Source: Lingula anatina
Lineage: Eukaryota > Brachiopoda > Lingulata > Lingulida > Lingulidae
DNA length: 64,000 bases
Reading direction: 5' to 3'
Assembly (NCBI RefSeq): GCF_001039355.2
Contig: NW_019774447.1
Span: forward strand, 146,610 to 210,609
Shown here: positions 24,850-37,800 of the stretch, one piece after another
Layout: every line of letters begins with the position of its first letter
Numbering within the stretch: position 1 is the stretch's first letter
The notes under the pieces: generated by a model
What the model was told of the DNA's origin: nothing
Database searches by the model: none
What the model saw: the letters and a program-made list of their open reading frames with translations, nothing else
Made by a program: the position numbers and the translations under genes

Positions 24850-27000
24850 CAAATAATAAAATGATTGAGGGAGTTGAACGGGCTGAAAACAGGATAAGAT
24901 TTATTGCACCTTTACAACTGTACAAGTAAATTTGAAAAATTATTTAAAGATATATTTCCAAGTCGTGACATAATACATATCCTGACAGTGATGTCAGGAC
25001 TGTCAATTCCAACTATTTTGTTTTTCATTCAAAAAAGCCAAAATAATTATAATGCATTATTTCAAACCGAGAAGAATGCATGGTATGATGTACAGGTACG
25101 ATTATGGCGAGAAATTATTATTCAAGTATATAACACTGCGTGTGAGGGAGGAGGGTATAGATGCCCCCCAGACAGCCGCAACGAAGAGCAAGTTTCGCGT
25201 AGTCAAACGACATTTTAAGGCGACAACAGTCTCCAGAAATTGTTTACGATAGTGGGGCTATATAACAAAAGCGGCCTTGTTTGGCCAAATCTCGAACAAC
25301 CAACATTCTATGTTCCCTCCCTTCTTGTTTTAAATGGGATTATGAAAGTTTGTGGTACACTGGGATGGAGATGCTATGAAAGAAGGTAGAAGTAGAGGAG
25401 GACAAATGCAAGACCGGTGTGGGCGTGCATGCTTTCCAGTGCACACCATATTTGACCCACGGATCAGTTAGTCCTTGGATGAACTTGTGTGTGAATGTAG
25501 CCCTTGATATATTATCACGTGCTTCATCTCTTGTTAACCAGTAGTACATATGAATAATAGACTGCCTTTCTTGCATATAAAAATCTTCCATTCTATTCTG
25601 TCAATGCATTCAACAATCCCCTTGAAAATATTTCACGCCCCATCAAAATAAATCGGCTATCTAAAACGCCCCAAGTAGTACTTAATCAGTTAACGGAAAA
25701 AATGACAAACGCAACATGTTGGTTAATTGTCTTAGGCCAGTGAAGGTCGTTTTTATTTCTGCCTAACCCAAATGAGACTTATATAATGATTTTCTTTCAA
25801 TTAATTGACCCCAAATTGTAAGCGTCCAGCGAGCAGCTGTTATAAACGTCATGACATTTTACTTTTTTGATTGTGAAATCAAACAATTAACATAATCCTG
25901 GAGACATGAATAAATTCGATTCTTGTCTAATACAGAGTACAGTTCTGCACTACAGGCATTTAATCTACTTCCTAACAAAATTATACTTGCAGTTTAAAGT
26001 TTTCAAAATTATAAATAATTGAATTTGAATAAAAATTATGCTAATTTGCCATTAATAAAACGGTAACCGTATTTTTTTTTTTGCTTTACAACATGACAAA
26101 TGCACAACATAATACATTCACAACATTTAAAACTTCAAATTCTTTAAAACGGATTAGAATGAATGTCAAATTACGCAAATAAGTAATCATAAGCCTAGAT
26201 TACATTTGTCATGCGATGTCCTTACGGTGCAGCCATACTGCCCGCAAATCCATATTCGTTCCACGTCTGAACGGAGGCAAGCGGCGACCTTGCAAAATCT
26301 TGTGGAATTCACGGTAACCATAGCCTCTACGATATTGTCAACTAAAAATTTCGTCAAATTTTGAATATCGCAAGCACGTCGGCCGTGACAATACCACAGA
26401 TATCTTTGAACATTTCCCGTATGGGTATTGCTCCGTGGACTAGCGGTGATCGTGATGATGGCTGAACCTGTTGGTGGGCTTTTTCCCTTCCGCCTTTGGT
26501 GGTTTAATCGGGCATAACAATAGTAAAAATATCAGAGAAAACTTTGTGTTGATCACTTTCACGAATTTCTAACCACATCGGTGCCAATGATCGTAGGGTG
26601 ATGCACCGACAGCGAATCGATCTTCAAGGAGGCCGCAAGGAAGACGTATGGCAACTGCACTGAAAGGGCTCTGAGCCCCCACTTTTTAATTTAAAAACTG
26701 TTTTTTTGCCTACTTGACCTCAACTTCATGTCGGAGATATGCCAAGGCATCGGCACGAAATGCAAACGTCCTCGCCGTAGCCCGTAAACACTTACAATCG
26801 ATGTCAAAAAAATCATAATAAATAAATAAATAAAAATTGCAAAGAAAATCGTATACGATTTCATGGTACTTCGCCGGTGGCAAATGTAACCTAGGCTTTT
26901 ACAAAGAACAAATAAATCCTTTCAAACATTGCGTAGAATAATAACATGATCTTCTTTTCCTATTTTAATAAAATTAATATTAATGCTTAATCTAACTAAA
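24850..27000. other. Gene-free stretch, unexplained GC-richer segment at 26220-26680
   Basis: No exon with matching phase or recognisable family. The segment 26220-26680 is less AT-rich than its surroundings and has a stop-free minus-strand frame of roughly 100 codons without an obvious start. I do not recognise it. The seven-transmembrane exons that could follow the gene at 27744-30778 were sought here and not seen. Confidence 0.4.
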
Positions 27001-27015
27001 ATCATGAAATGTATA

Positions 27016-27252
27016 CACACTGGACAATAGAAGTGTCACCCCCTGAATCAGAGTAATCAAAGTTATTAACCTGAAGAGGCGGAATATAAGCAATGTCAGA
27101 ATATCGATATAGTTTAGTTGTTCAGTCAGAACCGTTTCTTTTGTGAAATTTGATGTTAATAAAATGATACCAGGAGCATATCATTCCACAGTCATTTATC
27201 TCCCCCAAAGTATTGGTTCAGAAGGGGTGACACTTCTATTGTCCAGCGTGTG
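27016..27252. mobile_element. MITE with TA target duplication
   Basis: 237 bp bounded by TA at 27014-27015 and 27253-27254. Inverted ends: left CACACTGGACAATAGAAGTG, right (reverse complement) CACACGCTGGACAATAGAAG, continuing TGTCACCCC on both. No transposase. TA duplication and short inverted repeats fit a Tc1/mariner-type non-autonomous element. Confidence 0.75.
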
Positions 27253-27743
27253 TAGATTACTTGAAATTTACGAATTACACGAATTGTCAAATGGTCACTT
27301 AATCTTTCATCAACGCACGGTGTACCACGGATGATAAAACTCATACAACTTGGTCTGATTCTTAGAAACTCAAAGTCCCATCGATACTCGGTTCATACAT
27401 ATATATGTACCTTTCATCGAATAAAAAATCGCTACCATAATATAATCTATTCTAAGTTGGCCCATTTCTGACTTATCCTGAAAAGTTTATTACTATTAAA
27501 GTTAGACTGCTCACTAACAAACAAATCAAGGGTAAAAAACCAAACCTCAAACAACTATTTGAGACGAATTTTGATAAAGCTGTAATCGTTTAACCTTATA
27601 ATAATCAAAACTTAACAACAGGTTAAAACGTACAATACCAATGTATAGCTTGATCAGCCAATGTATCAGCCAATGATCAGCCAATCAGCCTAGTAGCATC
27701 TAATCCTACCTGTATTTCTTTCTTGTAATGCTCTTACCCAGAG

Positions 27744-30700
27744 CTAGAAATCCCTCACCGCTGCCACCGTCGCCATTAACACCAAAAGCCAAAAGTTACC
27801 GTTGTGACCGTTTCCTCGGTTCTGCTTCGGGGTTGAGAGCGTGGTCGAACCATAAAATGGAGTCACAGACCCGAGGTGCGTGGCGTTCTTCATGCAGGCA
27901 GAAAACGAACCTGAACGTATACCAACTGGTCCTCCGGATATCTCCAACTGCTCGTTTTGCAGAGACCCCTCCATCCACGCTTGTACCTGGGCGAAATATT
28001 TGCGACTTTCCTCGAAATGGGCTAGTCTCAAGCGCAGAGTGACCGCTGTGTTAACGACAAATGTGATGGACGTGCTTTTTCGCGCCGAGTTTCTGACTAC
28101 AGAAAGTAGCACCTGCCTGAACAGCACTCCGTACAGCTTTCAATCGACTATCTCGTATGATATCATAACAGTCATCTCTTGGTGTTGGAAGCCAGCCACA
28201 GGGTTCAAAGTGCAAGGAAACGACTGACTTCACTACTGTAAAGTTGTACATAACGGGGCGGCAGTCTTGGCCATCGGGAGCAAAACCAGGGGGGCACAAT
28301 ATCTGTTCGTCTTCAGGCTGGAAAAAAGGCACTTGTGCAGAAGTATATGCATGGCTTTATGATTTACAATTTAGGGCGGCAATTTAAATAATTTAAACCA
28401 GGACAGAAACTGTTGACAAAAATTACATTATAATATTGACATGACGTGCAGAAGAGCATATTCAAAGTAATGATACCAAACATTTTTATCTATATTCAAC
28501 TTTTATAATATTCCTCATCATTATGAAGATATATCAGTTCGTTTTCTCACCCTAGTCATGACGCCATCGCTCTGCTTCCCGTCTTGGTCTCCCAAGTACA
28601 ATAGGGCGCGAAAAGAAAGACCGGGGAATCTTTCTGGCGGCGGTGTTTCATCCTGATCTGAATATAAGATTTTAATATATTGAATTAATTAGAGGACATG
28701 TGATCCTGGCACACAAGATGAGCTAAAGTTCCTTAACTGATCTTGTTGTTGTAGTTTAAACTCCTAAAAATATTCGTTTAAGTGCGAGGGGGTCAAAATC
28801 AAGCGCGTTTGTCATCGCGAGTCTTGTGAACAAGGAGAACCAACTGCAGTGTGGCAAAAATAAAACAAGTTCGAAGAGCTATTGTTATCGTACACTTATC
28901 TTTATCTATTCAGTAGACTTTATTTTACATGTATCCTACACACTATGCCTTAAATAAATATTTTTACTATTTATTGTCAGTATAGCCAACTTAAAACTTC
29001 GTCACTCCATTTGCACGATTTGTGAAAATGACATTTATAAATGTCGCTGTTATTCCCACAAAATTAATTTCCTGGCACAATTTCTAAAAGTAACAAATGG
29101 TGGATGCATTATTCATCAACATTGTTGATTAAAATATTTATTGCCCATACGATAATTTTATACTTATTCAAAATAACGATGTTTCTGATCTTTTTTTGGC
29201 CAAGTAAATATTAGTCCAGGTTCTTCGTCATGATAGTTTAGAAATGTACCATATTTATGTAACACATATCAAAGCTACGACTAAAAAAATAAAAATGAGC
29301 GAGTTTATTGTAAAAAATTATTCACGCCATTAATGTACGATTCTGCAAAATTTTACATTTCAAGTTTCTAATATAAAACGCTCCACTCACCTTCACAGAG
29401 TGTTAAATCAGTGTGATAACAAAGCATGCAGTGGTAGTTCTTGAAACTTTCATCAGAACCGCTAATGACAGGGTTGTTATATGCCATGCAGGCATCTCTT
29501 AGGGCTGAGTGCAGGGGCCGTGGCCGAGGTACAGGATGCAAGCTTCCATTGATGAAAGTCAACTTACAAGGACCAAAGTCACGGTCCTCAACTTTCCGGA
29601 AGCAAGTTCTTAAATTCCATTCCGGTTTTGGCACGAAAATACCATTACAACTGAGGTCCTTAAACTTTCTTAAAACACAGTCCGAGGAGTTGCAATTTGC
29701 AAAGTCGTCAGCTAGTCCCCTACGGCAATAGACAGCAAGTTCCCACGCTTCCCAGCCGTTCTCGATACCATTACAAGCTGCACAGTACTTGTTTCTGAAG
29801 GTGATCATTGTATCTGGGTCGGTGACTGGCTGGTACACGAGCGTGTCTTCTATAAGGTCAGTGTTTGAGATATTAGTGCACTTGGTACGACTTTCCTCTT
29901 CCAGCCAAGACGACGGACACTGGTCCACCATCCAAATGCTCAGTCCAAAATTGTCCATATAGGGTAAAATGGTTTGTTGGTTTCGTGGAAGTAATGTTGG
30001 ACTTCTTCTACAGGAGCTTTTATGTGCCAGAGCAATAGACACAGGGTCGAGTTGTTCACTTTCTCTCATCCAAGATGATGTTTTGTTAGGAGATGCGGTC
30101 GAATTGGTGCTGTTACTCTGAGTTTCTGTTAAGTTGGTTCCAGGAAATGTTACGAAATCCGAGGTACTTTGCGCCTGTATTAATCTGACAGACGCACTGC
30201 ACACTGCCGTTTTTTTTGTAAATCCATAACAGCAGTCTTTATACAGGAAACACAGAGGGTCGCAGTTGCAGTGGATTTTAATGTTGACCTGCCTCGATCC
30301 GGCCCTGGCACAAAGCCATCGATACGGCATGAGAGTCGCGTCTGTAAGAGAAGTTGGCTCCACTGTTTCAACTGACTCGGTCCTATTTGTCGATCCCTCG
30401 CGCGATGAATCCTCTTGATTTGGAATCCGCGGAGTTCCCTCGAACATCCTACCTTTTTGTACTGGTAATGAGAGATTCTTGTGTGAAACCTTCGTGTATT
30501 CCACCGTCCCTAATGGGCGACTCTTGTGTGGTACCCTTCTGGATTCTACCCTCAGTAGTGGGCGACTCCTGGGCGTTTCCCTCTTGAATTCCACCCTCAG
30601 TAATCGGCGCTCTTGTAGTGGATATTTCTTGCATTCCATCTTTAAGATGTGATTCACTCGCGTATCCCTCAACCGTCCAAATCTCTAAATCGGGCGAGTT

Positions 30701-30778
30701 TTGAGTTAATCCGGCAGATTGGCCAGTCGTCTGCTGAGCAAAAATCAAAGCGCAGAAAATAAGGTAGATGATCATCAT
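27744..30778 (-). CDS. Somatomedin-B-like ectodomain protein with two apparent frameshifts
   Basis: Exons 30778-29391, 28657-28551 and 28317-27744. Signal peptide MMIIYLIFCALIFAQQ is followed by 15-residue repeats (TEGGIQEGNAQESPT-like). The frame then ends at 30449, and coding resumes in another frame with a somatomedin-B-like cysteine motif (CNCDPLCFLYKDCCYGF), then KYCAACNGIENGW and a Cys-rich region. Exon 2 encodes DQDETPPPERFPG; exon 3 contains ILCPPGFAPDGQDC. A second frame change falls between about 28145 and 28051. Each shift equals one extra base, and removing one base in exon 1 restores the phase of its G|gtgagt donor. The C-terminus has a hydrophobic NFWLLVLMATVAAV, with a strong in-frame donor GCG|gtgagg near 27756, so it may continue. 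The layout recalls ectodomains of adhesion-type GPCRs in molluscs and lancelets; no 7TM exons were found. Confidence 0.6.
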
Positions 30779-30843
30779 GTTGCTGAATACAAAAAGCTGT
30801 GTTGTTGCAGCACAGAAGTGACGCAGATCAGCGTTTGCTGGCC

Positions 30844-30850
30844 ATTTATA
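30844..30850 (-). promoter_or_regulatory. TATA-like box of the somatomedin-B-like gene
   Basis: Minus-strand GGTATAAATGG lies about 66 bp upstream of the ATG at 30778, a normal core-promoter spacing. Confidence 0.45.
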
Positions 30851-31909
30851 CCTTTCCCGCCCTTCTTAAGAGGCAATTTGTTGCCGCTGAGCAAGAAATT
30901 ACCTACCTAAACTCGTCGGCGGTCTTGCATAAGTCGTGAGGTATACACTAGAGTAGCGTGCATTGAGAGCTTGTAAACTAGAATACAAGGAGTCACGGTA
31001 GGACATGTCTCTGTAATAGTCACGTTTATTGGGATAATTAGTTTGTTATTTCGAGTACTCCACGTCAACAAGAGTTCCACGGGTAGGAGATCACTGGCGT
31101 CTTATCGATTGCCCAGTGTGTTTTTATACGCAGAATAATACATTGGAGAATTCCAGTAGCGATTGATTGGAACGCCACTCTCTTCATCATCCTATGTATG
31201 CCGTTGATCATGTATGCAATGAAAAAAATACTCTGGAATGAACCTGATCTGTCCGTATACGACCTCCACAAACAAGTGGAACCGAGATGGCATTGCAAGT
31301 AAAGTTTATGGTTAGCAAAAGTTATTGGGTTCTTTATATGGGATACAAAAAGGTTTGACTTCATCATTTTTATGTGTTGATCAATTTAAATTAAAAGTTC
31401 AAAAACGTAAGGTCGTTGTGACGAAACTGTGAGCACGTGTAATCTAATCATGTAAAAGTCCAATCTTCATTACCTTGACGGTCAAAATCTACCAGCAGGG
31501 CGAGGCGTACCTGTACAAATTAATTGGGTTGTGATTTCTATTTACAAATCCTTCTACTGTTACTTGCAGTACAGGACTTTGTGACTCCCCAAAACTCGTA
31601 AATCCGCCTATAGTCAGAACAAATATCATTACTGTTGTTAGCACCAACACCATCCAACAAGTCGGAAATCCGCCAATAGTCAATAGGTTCTCATCCCTGC
31701 CTTCGTGTCCTTGGCCCATATAACTTGTTTTTATAAAATAAAGATGCAATAATTTGTTATTTCTAATCACCAGACTTGTCCAACTATTAAACTTCAATTA
31801 ATGTTAACCCATACGCTACTACAAAGAAGTCTCAAGTTAATTTCTAACCGGCGTGAAAGCTGCTGCACATAGTAACAATTCAAAATTGGTATAGATATAT
31901 ATATTTTAT

Positions 31910-31913
<4 letters not shown>

Positions 31914-31984
<71 letters not shown>

Positions 31985-31985
31985 A
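31914..31985. repeat. (CT)n(CA)n microsatellite
   Basis: About 56 bp of CT followed by CA repeats. Confidence 0.95.
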
Positions 31986-32652
31986 ACGCACGCACGCACA
32001 ATATTTAACACTGGACCCTTATTTTGGCTCAATGACATTAAGTGACTTCAGGTATACTGTATGTACCTTAGAGCCTTTGTTGCCCACTTTTGTAGACATC
32101 TCTTCCCATAAAATTCCTTCTGGCCTCAAGATGTTGGATTGGTGTTTTTCGATTAAAAAGCAGGATACCATTTAACAATATACATTGCTGTGCTGCACAA
32201 AGGCCTGAACGGATGTTGAGATTGTTTTTCTACCATTTAAACAATCCTTTTTTAACTAATGAATGTCTTAAATTTCTACGAGAATTTAGAGCCTGTTAAT
32301 GATATTTTCATAAGATATTTCCCGTATTCACCAAGTATACCCCCACAAACCTGTGATCTTCAAAATACATATACGATTTTTCATTTATTTTGTCCGTTAT
32401 TTATTTATTAGTTTTGGTTGGCTTTAATTGAGTAAAACTGACTTGCAATGTTAGTATCAGTTATATTTCTTTGTTATGAATGCTTTAGACTAAAAATCAG
32501 AACGTGTCCTTTTTTAGTGACGTGCGCGTTCACCACGTCGTGTATTAAACTCTCCAACTTGAAGCTGTTTTCACAGTGTAGTGTACTTAGATGCCCATGT
32601 TCATTACGCTCACAGCAGTAGCACAATCAGCAGCACTATTCGCGGAACGGAG

Positions 32653-32880
32653 ATAATTTTGCTGAATTCTTTATATCATCACAAGCCAGACACTTGTGAG
32701 CGGAAGCGCGATAATTTTGCTGAATTCTTTATATCGTCACAAGCAAGACACTTGTGAGCGGAAGTGCGATAATTTTGCTGAATTCTTTATGTCATCACAA
32801 GCAAGACACTTGTGAGCGGAAGCGCGATAAATTTGCTGAATTCTTTGTATCATCACAAGCAAGACACTTGTGTGAGCGCT
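32653..32880. repeat. 58-bp tandem array, about four units
   Basis: Units start at 32653, 32711, 32769 and 32827 with ATAATTTTGCTGAATTCTTT, then TCACAAGCAAGACACTTGTG and AGCGGAAGCGCG. Each unit contains CACAAG..CTTGTG, an imperfect inverted repeat. Spacing is exactly 58 bp. Confidence 0.9.
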
Positions 32881-34278
32881 TACTAACTTTTGAAATCCCA
32901 CAGGGCTCGACATAGCTCGCTATCACAAAAGCGAGATAGTTTGTCAAACCGTCACTATAAACTGAGGCCGGGAAGCCACTTTTTTATGTACAGGCGCATC
33001 GTGTGTAATGTTAATTTTTCACATATTTGTATTTTGAGGGTACGGCTTTGAACTTCTATGGGCCTGAAGCCCTTTTCAAATTACACAAATAAATAAGCAA
33101 CACAGTTACATAAAAAATATTAAATAGGCATTTACTTGCCATTTACTTCACCCGTCCAACGCAGACGGCCGGAACAGTCTCGAATGAAAACTACTGGTCT
33201 CGCTATTCCTTTTATACTAATGCGCAATACTTAATCTGCGCATCTCAAATTCCCCACCCTATGAACTCATTTTCTCAACCTGACTTGCTTCTCTAACATA
33301 TTTACGTTGTCTCGTTAAACGACAATAAATTCATGTATCTATTGATGTCATATTTTACAGGGAAAAACAGCGAAATTGGAGAGATAACGACGGATTTAGA
33401 GACACGGGTGTCTGGCCGAATGGATTGAAAACATGTCTATGTTCAGGTGGAATAAGGAAGCCAGGCGTCCCTAAACTACCTCTTGTAACAATATAAATTA
33501 ATGTAATCTGTTTTATTTTTATCATAACTGTCCAGTAAGTAGCGTTAAAAAGTTATATTTATCCTTCAAGTGTTGGTAGCAATCCAGTCAGCAGCTTTTC
33601 AATGATAGGCCCCTATCGTACTATTTTTGTTTTATTATGCTCTTTAAAAGTTCTTGTATATAATCTTGTACTAAATAAAGTCATTCAAATCGGTCTAAGG
33701 TTGTTCAAGGTAGTTTTCAAATTTATGCACCCGGTTTTAAAATCATATAGCAATTTTACGACAATCGTTTACTATCCAATCAAGGTGACAGCCGAGCGTG
33801 GGCTCATCCTGTCGGTGTTCTGACTGATAATCCGAAATGCGATCTGACACACACCTTGAAAACAGGTAGTGTGGTCCGATATACCGGTTAATTCGGGATC
33901 CTTATGTGCCGAATCTGGTAGTTGGGTGGGCCTGATTATTGCACAGCAAATATTTCGAATTTTTTCAAACAACTCGTTTTGAATGACTTGGCTTTGTCAG
34001 AATAATACGTAATAGTACTGCATTGAAATTATACTCGATTTAAAGAAACAAAATCTCTGTTGACTGCATTTTTTAAAGTTAACGTGCCCGTTGTTGTTTT
34101 ATTTGGATTTGTACTTAATGTTAACTGCTGTAGTTATGAAGGTATTTGGAGTGCTTTTCATGCAAGCTCTCTTATACACGGGTGGGGCTCCAATTTGAAC
34201 ACGACGTGCCTCGTCATAAAGTGGCGCGTTTCCCTGTCGCCATTTGCCAAGGGAAGACTTTTCAGATGAGCGAAAGTT

Positions 34279-34746
34279 ATGGAAGCCTCTTGCTGTCATA
34301 TAACACATTTGGTCCTGTTGCTGTCTTTTACAGCCTTAGGAATGGGCCAAAGGCTGCGCAGCAATGTTACTCTAATTGACAACGGCTACGAAGGACTTCT
34401 CATTGCAATCGGGCCAGACGTATCTGAAGATCCTAAACTTATTCCAAGAATCAAAGTAAGTATATAGGACTGTTGTGATTTTGTAAAGGTTGAACGTTTT
34501 TTTATGTATTAAGATCATACAGAGTTTAAAACCCAGTTTACTTGGATTAGGAAAATCTCTTTGTATGCCTTAGACTCTTTTTAGAATATTATTTGGAGAA
34601 AGGAAGATAAGGTCATTGTGGGGACATGATGGCGGGCGACTGTACTTCCTTGTTGACGCTTATTTGTTAATGTGCTGATTCGCATTTTCTGAATTGCTGA
34701 GTTACATTGAAAGCACCACCAGGTTTGTACATATACATGTGTGCGT

Positions 34747-34812
<66 letters not shown>

Positions 34813-37800
34813 TGCTTTCTTTGCATCGATTCGTCTTAACAGTTGTTCAGTTAGATTATGATACATGCTTGAATCCACCAAATTACCGAGTAAACTTTAT
34901 TTAAAAATAACGATTAAATGTATATAAATAACAGGGGATATGTAGGTTTGGTCATGCAGTAATCCTCTCATTGCTTAAATTAGAATGTGGCATGGGCGAG
35001 GAAAAAAGACAGCGGGCTTCGAAGACTGCATTTATGTTACATGGGCTTTTAATCAATTATATTGCTTTTTCGCAGTTACCCATTGTTTACCCCATTACAC
35101 TTCCTGGTCTGTCACAAAGCGTACATTCATTATTAATTGACCCCGATGGAAAATTGGAGGTCAGGTGCAGGCATAGTTTGCGGTCGTTATCATAACACAA
35201 ATTACCCAATTTCTTCGTTTTGATTTTAAACCTCCGTTGTAATCTTGGTTAAATCATTCTGTAAGCGTATTGATGTCTTTTCAGTAAGGCCGAGGGTTTC
35301 ATTTTATCAAGTTACTATTGTGTGAAGTCATTCATAGGTTAAAAAAGAAAGATTTAACCTTGCGCTCCTTGTCAAATGAAACATTGAAATGCTTCCCCGT
35401 GTGCACTCGTTTTGTTAGTGCAGCAACGCAGTTGACGCAGTCTGTATTATTTGTTATCCTTCCATAGTAGACATCAGCAACAAACGACTCACGTAGAATT
35501 GTTTAAAAAATCCCAGTCGCTTTATATGCTACCTTAAATTCAATTATATTTCATACCATACCATGTATCTCATACCTGTGCTCCACAGCGACACAACACA
35601 CCGTGTACTAGTATCTGAAGAAATATTAAATTACGATTGTCGTGCCCGAATCATGGCATATAAAAATAAAGATGAAAAAGCCTCCAATTCAGTAAAATGC
35701 ACTTATACCAGGCTATCGTTTCTTTCACTTGCTCATTTAATAAAAGTCAAGAAAAAAACAGGATTGAATGAAATAAAAAAAAATTCGATTTAAACCACGT
35801 GGTTTATCTGAAAAAGACAATACATGATACTGAAACTATTTAAATTTTTATTGGCAAATAACTTTTTTAAAATTAATTCTGTAGGAATACTTCATCGAAA
35901 TGTCACAGTTATTTTTTACTGCTACGAAACGTCGAGCCTATCTCCGGAACATCACGATTCTCGTTCCTAAAACATGGGCGAAAAACTCCACGTACGAACA
36001 GGCAGGAATTGAAGCCTTTGAAAAAGCCAATGTGATCATAGACAAGCCAAATGATGTACAAGGTGACAACCCATACGTCAAACAGAAGGGAGAATGTGGA
36101 CAGCAGGGGACGTTTATGCACTTGACTCCCAAATTTGTACTAGACGATGCCGTTGCAAGGCAATATGGGACGCCTCCTGGTAAGTCCATTAAAAACTNNN
36201 NNNNNNNNNNNNNNNNNNNNNNNNNNNNNNNNNNNNNNNNNNNNNNNNNNNNNNNNNNNNNNNNNNNNNNNNNNNNNNNNNNNNNNNNNNNNNNNNNNNN
36301 NNNNNNNNNNNNNNNNNNNNNNNNNNNNNNNNNNNNNNNNNNNNNNNNNNNNNNNNNNNNNNNNNNNNNNNNNNNNNNNNNNNNNNNNNNNNNNNNNNNN
36401 NNNNNNNNNNNNNNNNNNNNNNNNNNNNNNNNNNNNNNNNNNNNNNNNNNNNNNNNNNNNNNNNNNNNNNNNNNNNNNNNNNNNNNNNNNNNNNNNNNNN
36501 NNNNNNNNNNNNNNNNNNNNNNNNNNNNNNNNNNNNNNNNNNNNNNNNNNNNNNNNNNNNNNNNNNNNNNNNNNNNNNNNNNNNNNNNNNNNNNNNNNNN
36601 NNNNNNNNNNNNNNNNNNNNNNNNNNNNNNNNNNNNNNNNNNNNNNNNNNNNNNNNNNNNNNNNNNNNNNNNNNNNNNNNNNNNNNNNNNNNNNNNNNNN
36701 NNNNNNNNNNNNNNNNNNNNNNNNNNNNNNNNNNNNNNNNNNNNNNNNNNNNNNNNNNNNNNNNNNNNNNNNNNNNNNNNNNNNNNNNNNNNNNNNNNNN
36801 NNNNNNNNNNNNNNNNNNNNNNNNNNNNNNNNNNNNNNNNNNNNNNNNNNNNCTTTACCCATAGCTGTTAAAATATTTAAAAAGTTTACAAGAAAAGGAT
36901 AAGAATAATCCAACCTGAAGAAAACGATTTGACGCCTTTTTTATTTCAAAATGATTTAGTTTACACATACTAGAATGATAATACCTTTCATTAATTTTTT
37001 ATTAAGAATGGAAAACTAGTTGTCAGGACTGAGATATCCGCAATCAAAGTTTGGATTGATCATAGAGCAGCATTGACGGACATATTGGTTTTCCTTGTTT
37101 GTATCATTTAACCTAAAAACATGTTTTATTGTGTGCTGTGTCTTGAACGCAGGTATATCGTTTTTCACTTTATATATGTATTTATATTTGTTCCAGTTAA
37201 AGTCTATTTCAGTTAAAAGCCTTGTAGTTTTACATTTGTTTCTTTGCCCTTCCATTATGTTTTGGAGGCCATTTTTATTAAAATAACTTGCAAAAATGAA
37301 ATAAATGATCGCACTTTGCATGGATATAAATATAAATATGCAATGATGAACAATGGAGTGAAGCATTATATTTTTTTATTTGAATGTATGGCTCTCGCTA
37401 TTCACATAACAAATTGACGGCCATCTTGAATTTTGAAAAATTGTTAATATCTCCTACGTATCAACTGGCAAATAAAGTCAAGCTTATAAGCTTCTCTAAG
37501 TTTTGTAACCCAGATGAAACAATTTCTTTTAAAAAAGCTTGCAAGATATAACATAGCAAGCTTTGACTATGGGGCTCGTCGGAGTGACAGATGGACTCTC
37601 AGGAGATGGCACCGTCTGATTAATGTCAAATAAACAGTTTCTGAGTGTTTAGGATCATGACTAACAAATTATCATAATGGACATAAATAGAAACGGCGGA
37701 AATGTTTTTAATAAGACTTACTTTGCAAAAAACGAACTTATTTTGCAGCTGTTTTTACTTTCTGCCATATGTTTTGACGGCCATTTTGGCTTTTTTGCTA

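Larger units (their letters stand above)
30860..34278. other. Intergenic stretch before the CLCA gene
   Basis: No supported gene. Contains the compound microsatellite at 31914-31985 and the 58-bp tandem array at 32653-32880. Short open frames at 31065-31797 (minus) have no splice or family support. Confidence 0.5.

Noticed and set aside
25340-25591. 83-codon minus-strand open frame (MEDFYMQERQSIIHMYYW...)
   Set aside because: Looked briefly like a transposon-derived peptide, but no family motif, partner exon or inverted ends could be found.
32653-32880. Possible CRISPR-like array
   Set aside because: Units are contiguous 58-bp tandem repeats with no unique spacers, in a eukaryotic genome.
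35563-35793. Short plus-strand open frame in CLCA intron 1
   Set aside because: Lies within an intron of the in-phase CLCA model and is Lys/Asn-rich without domain features.
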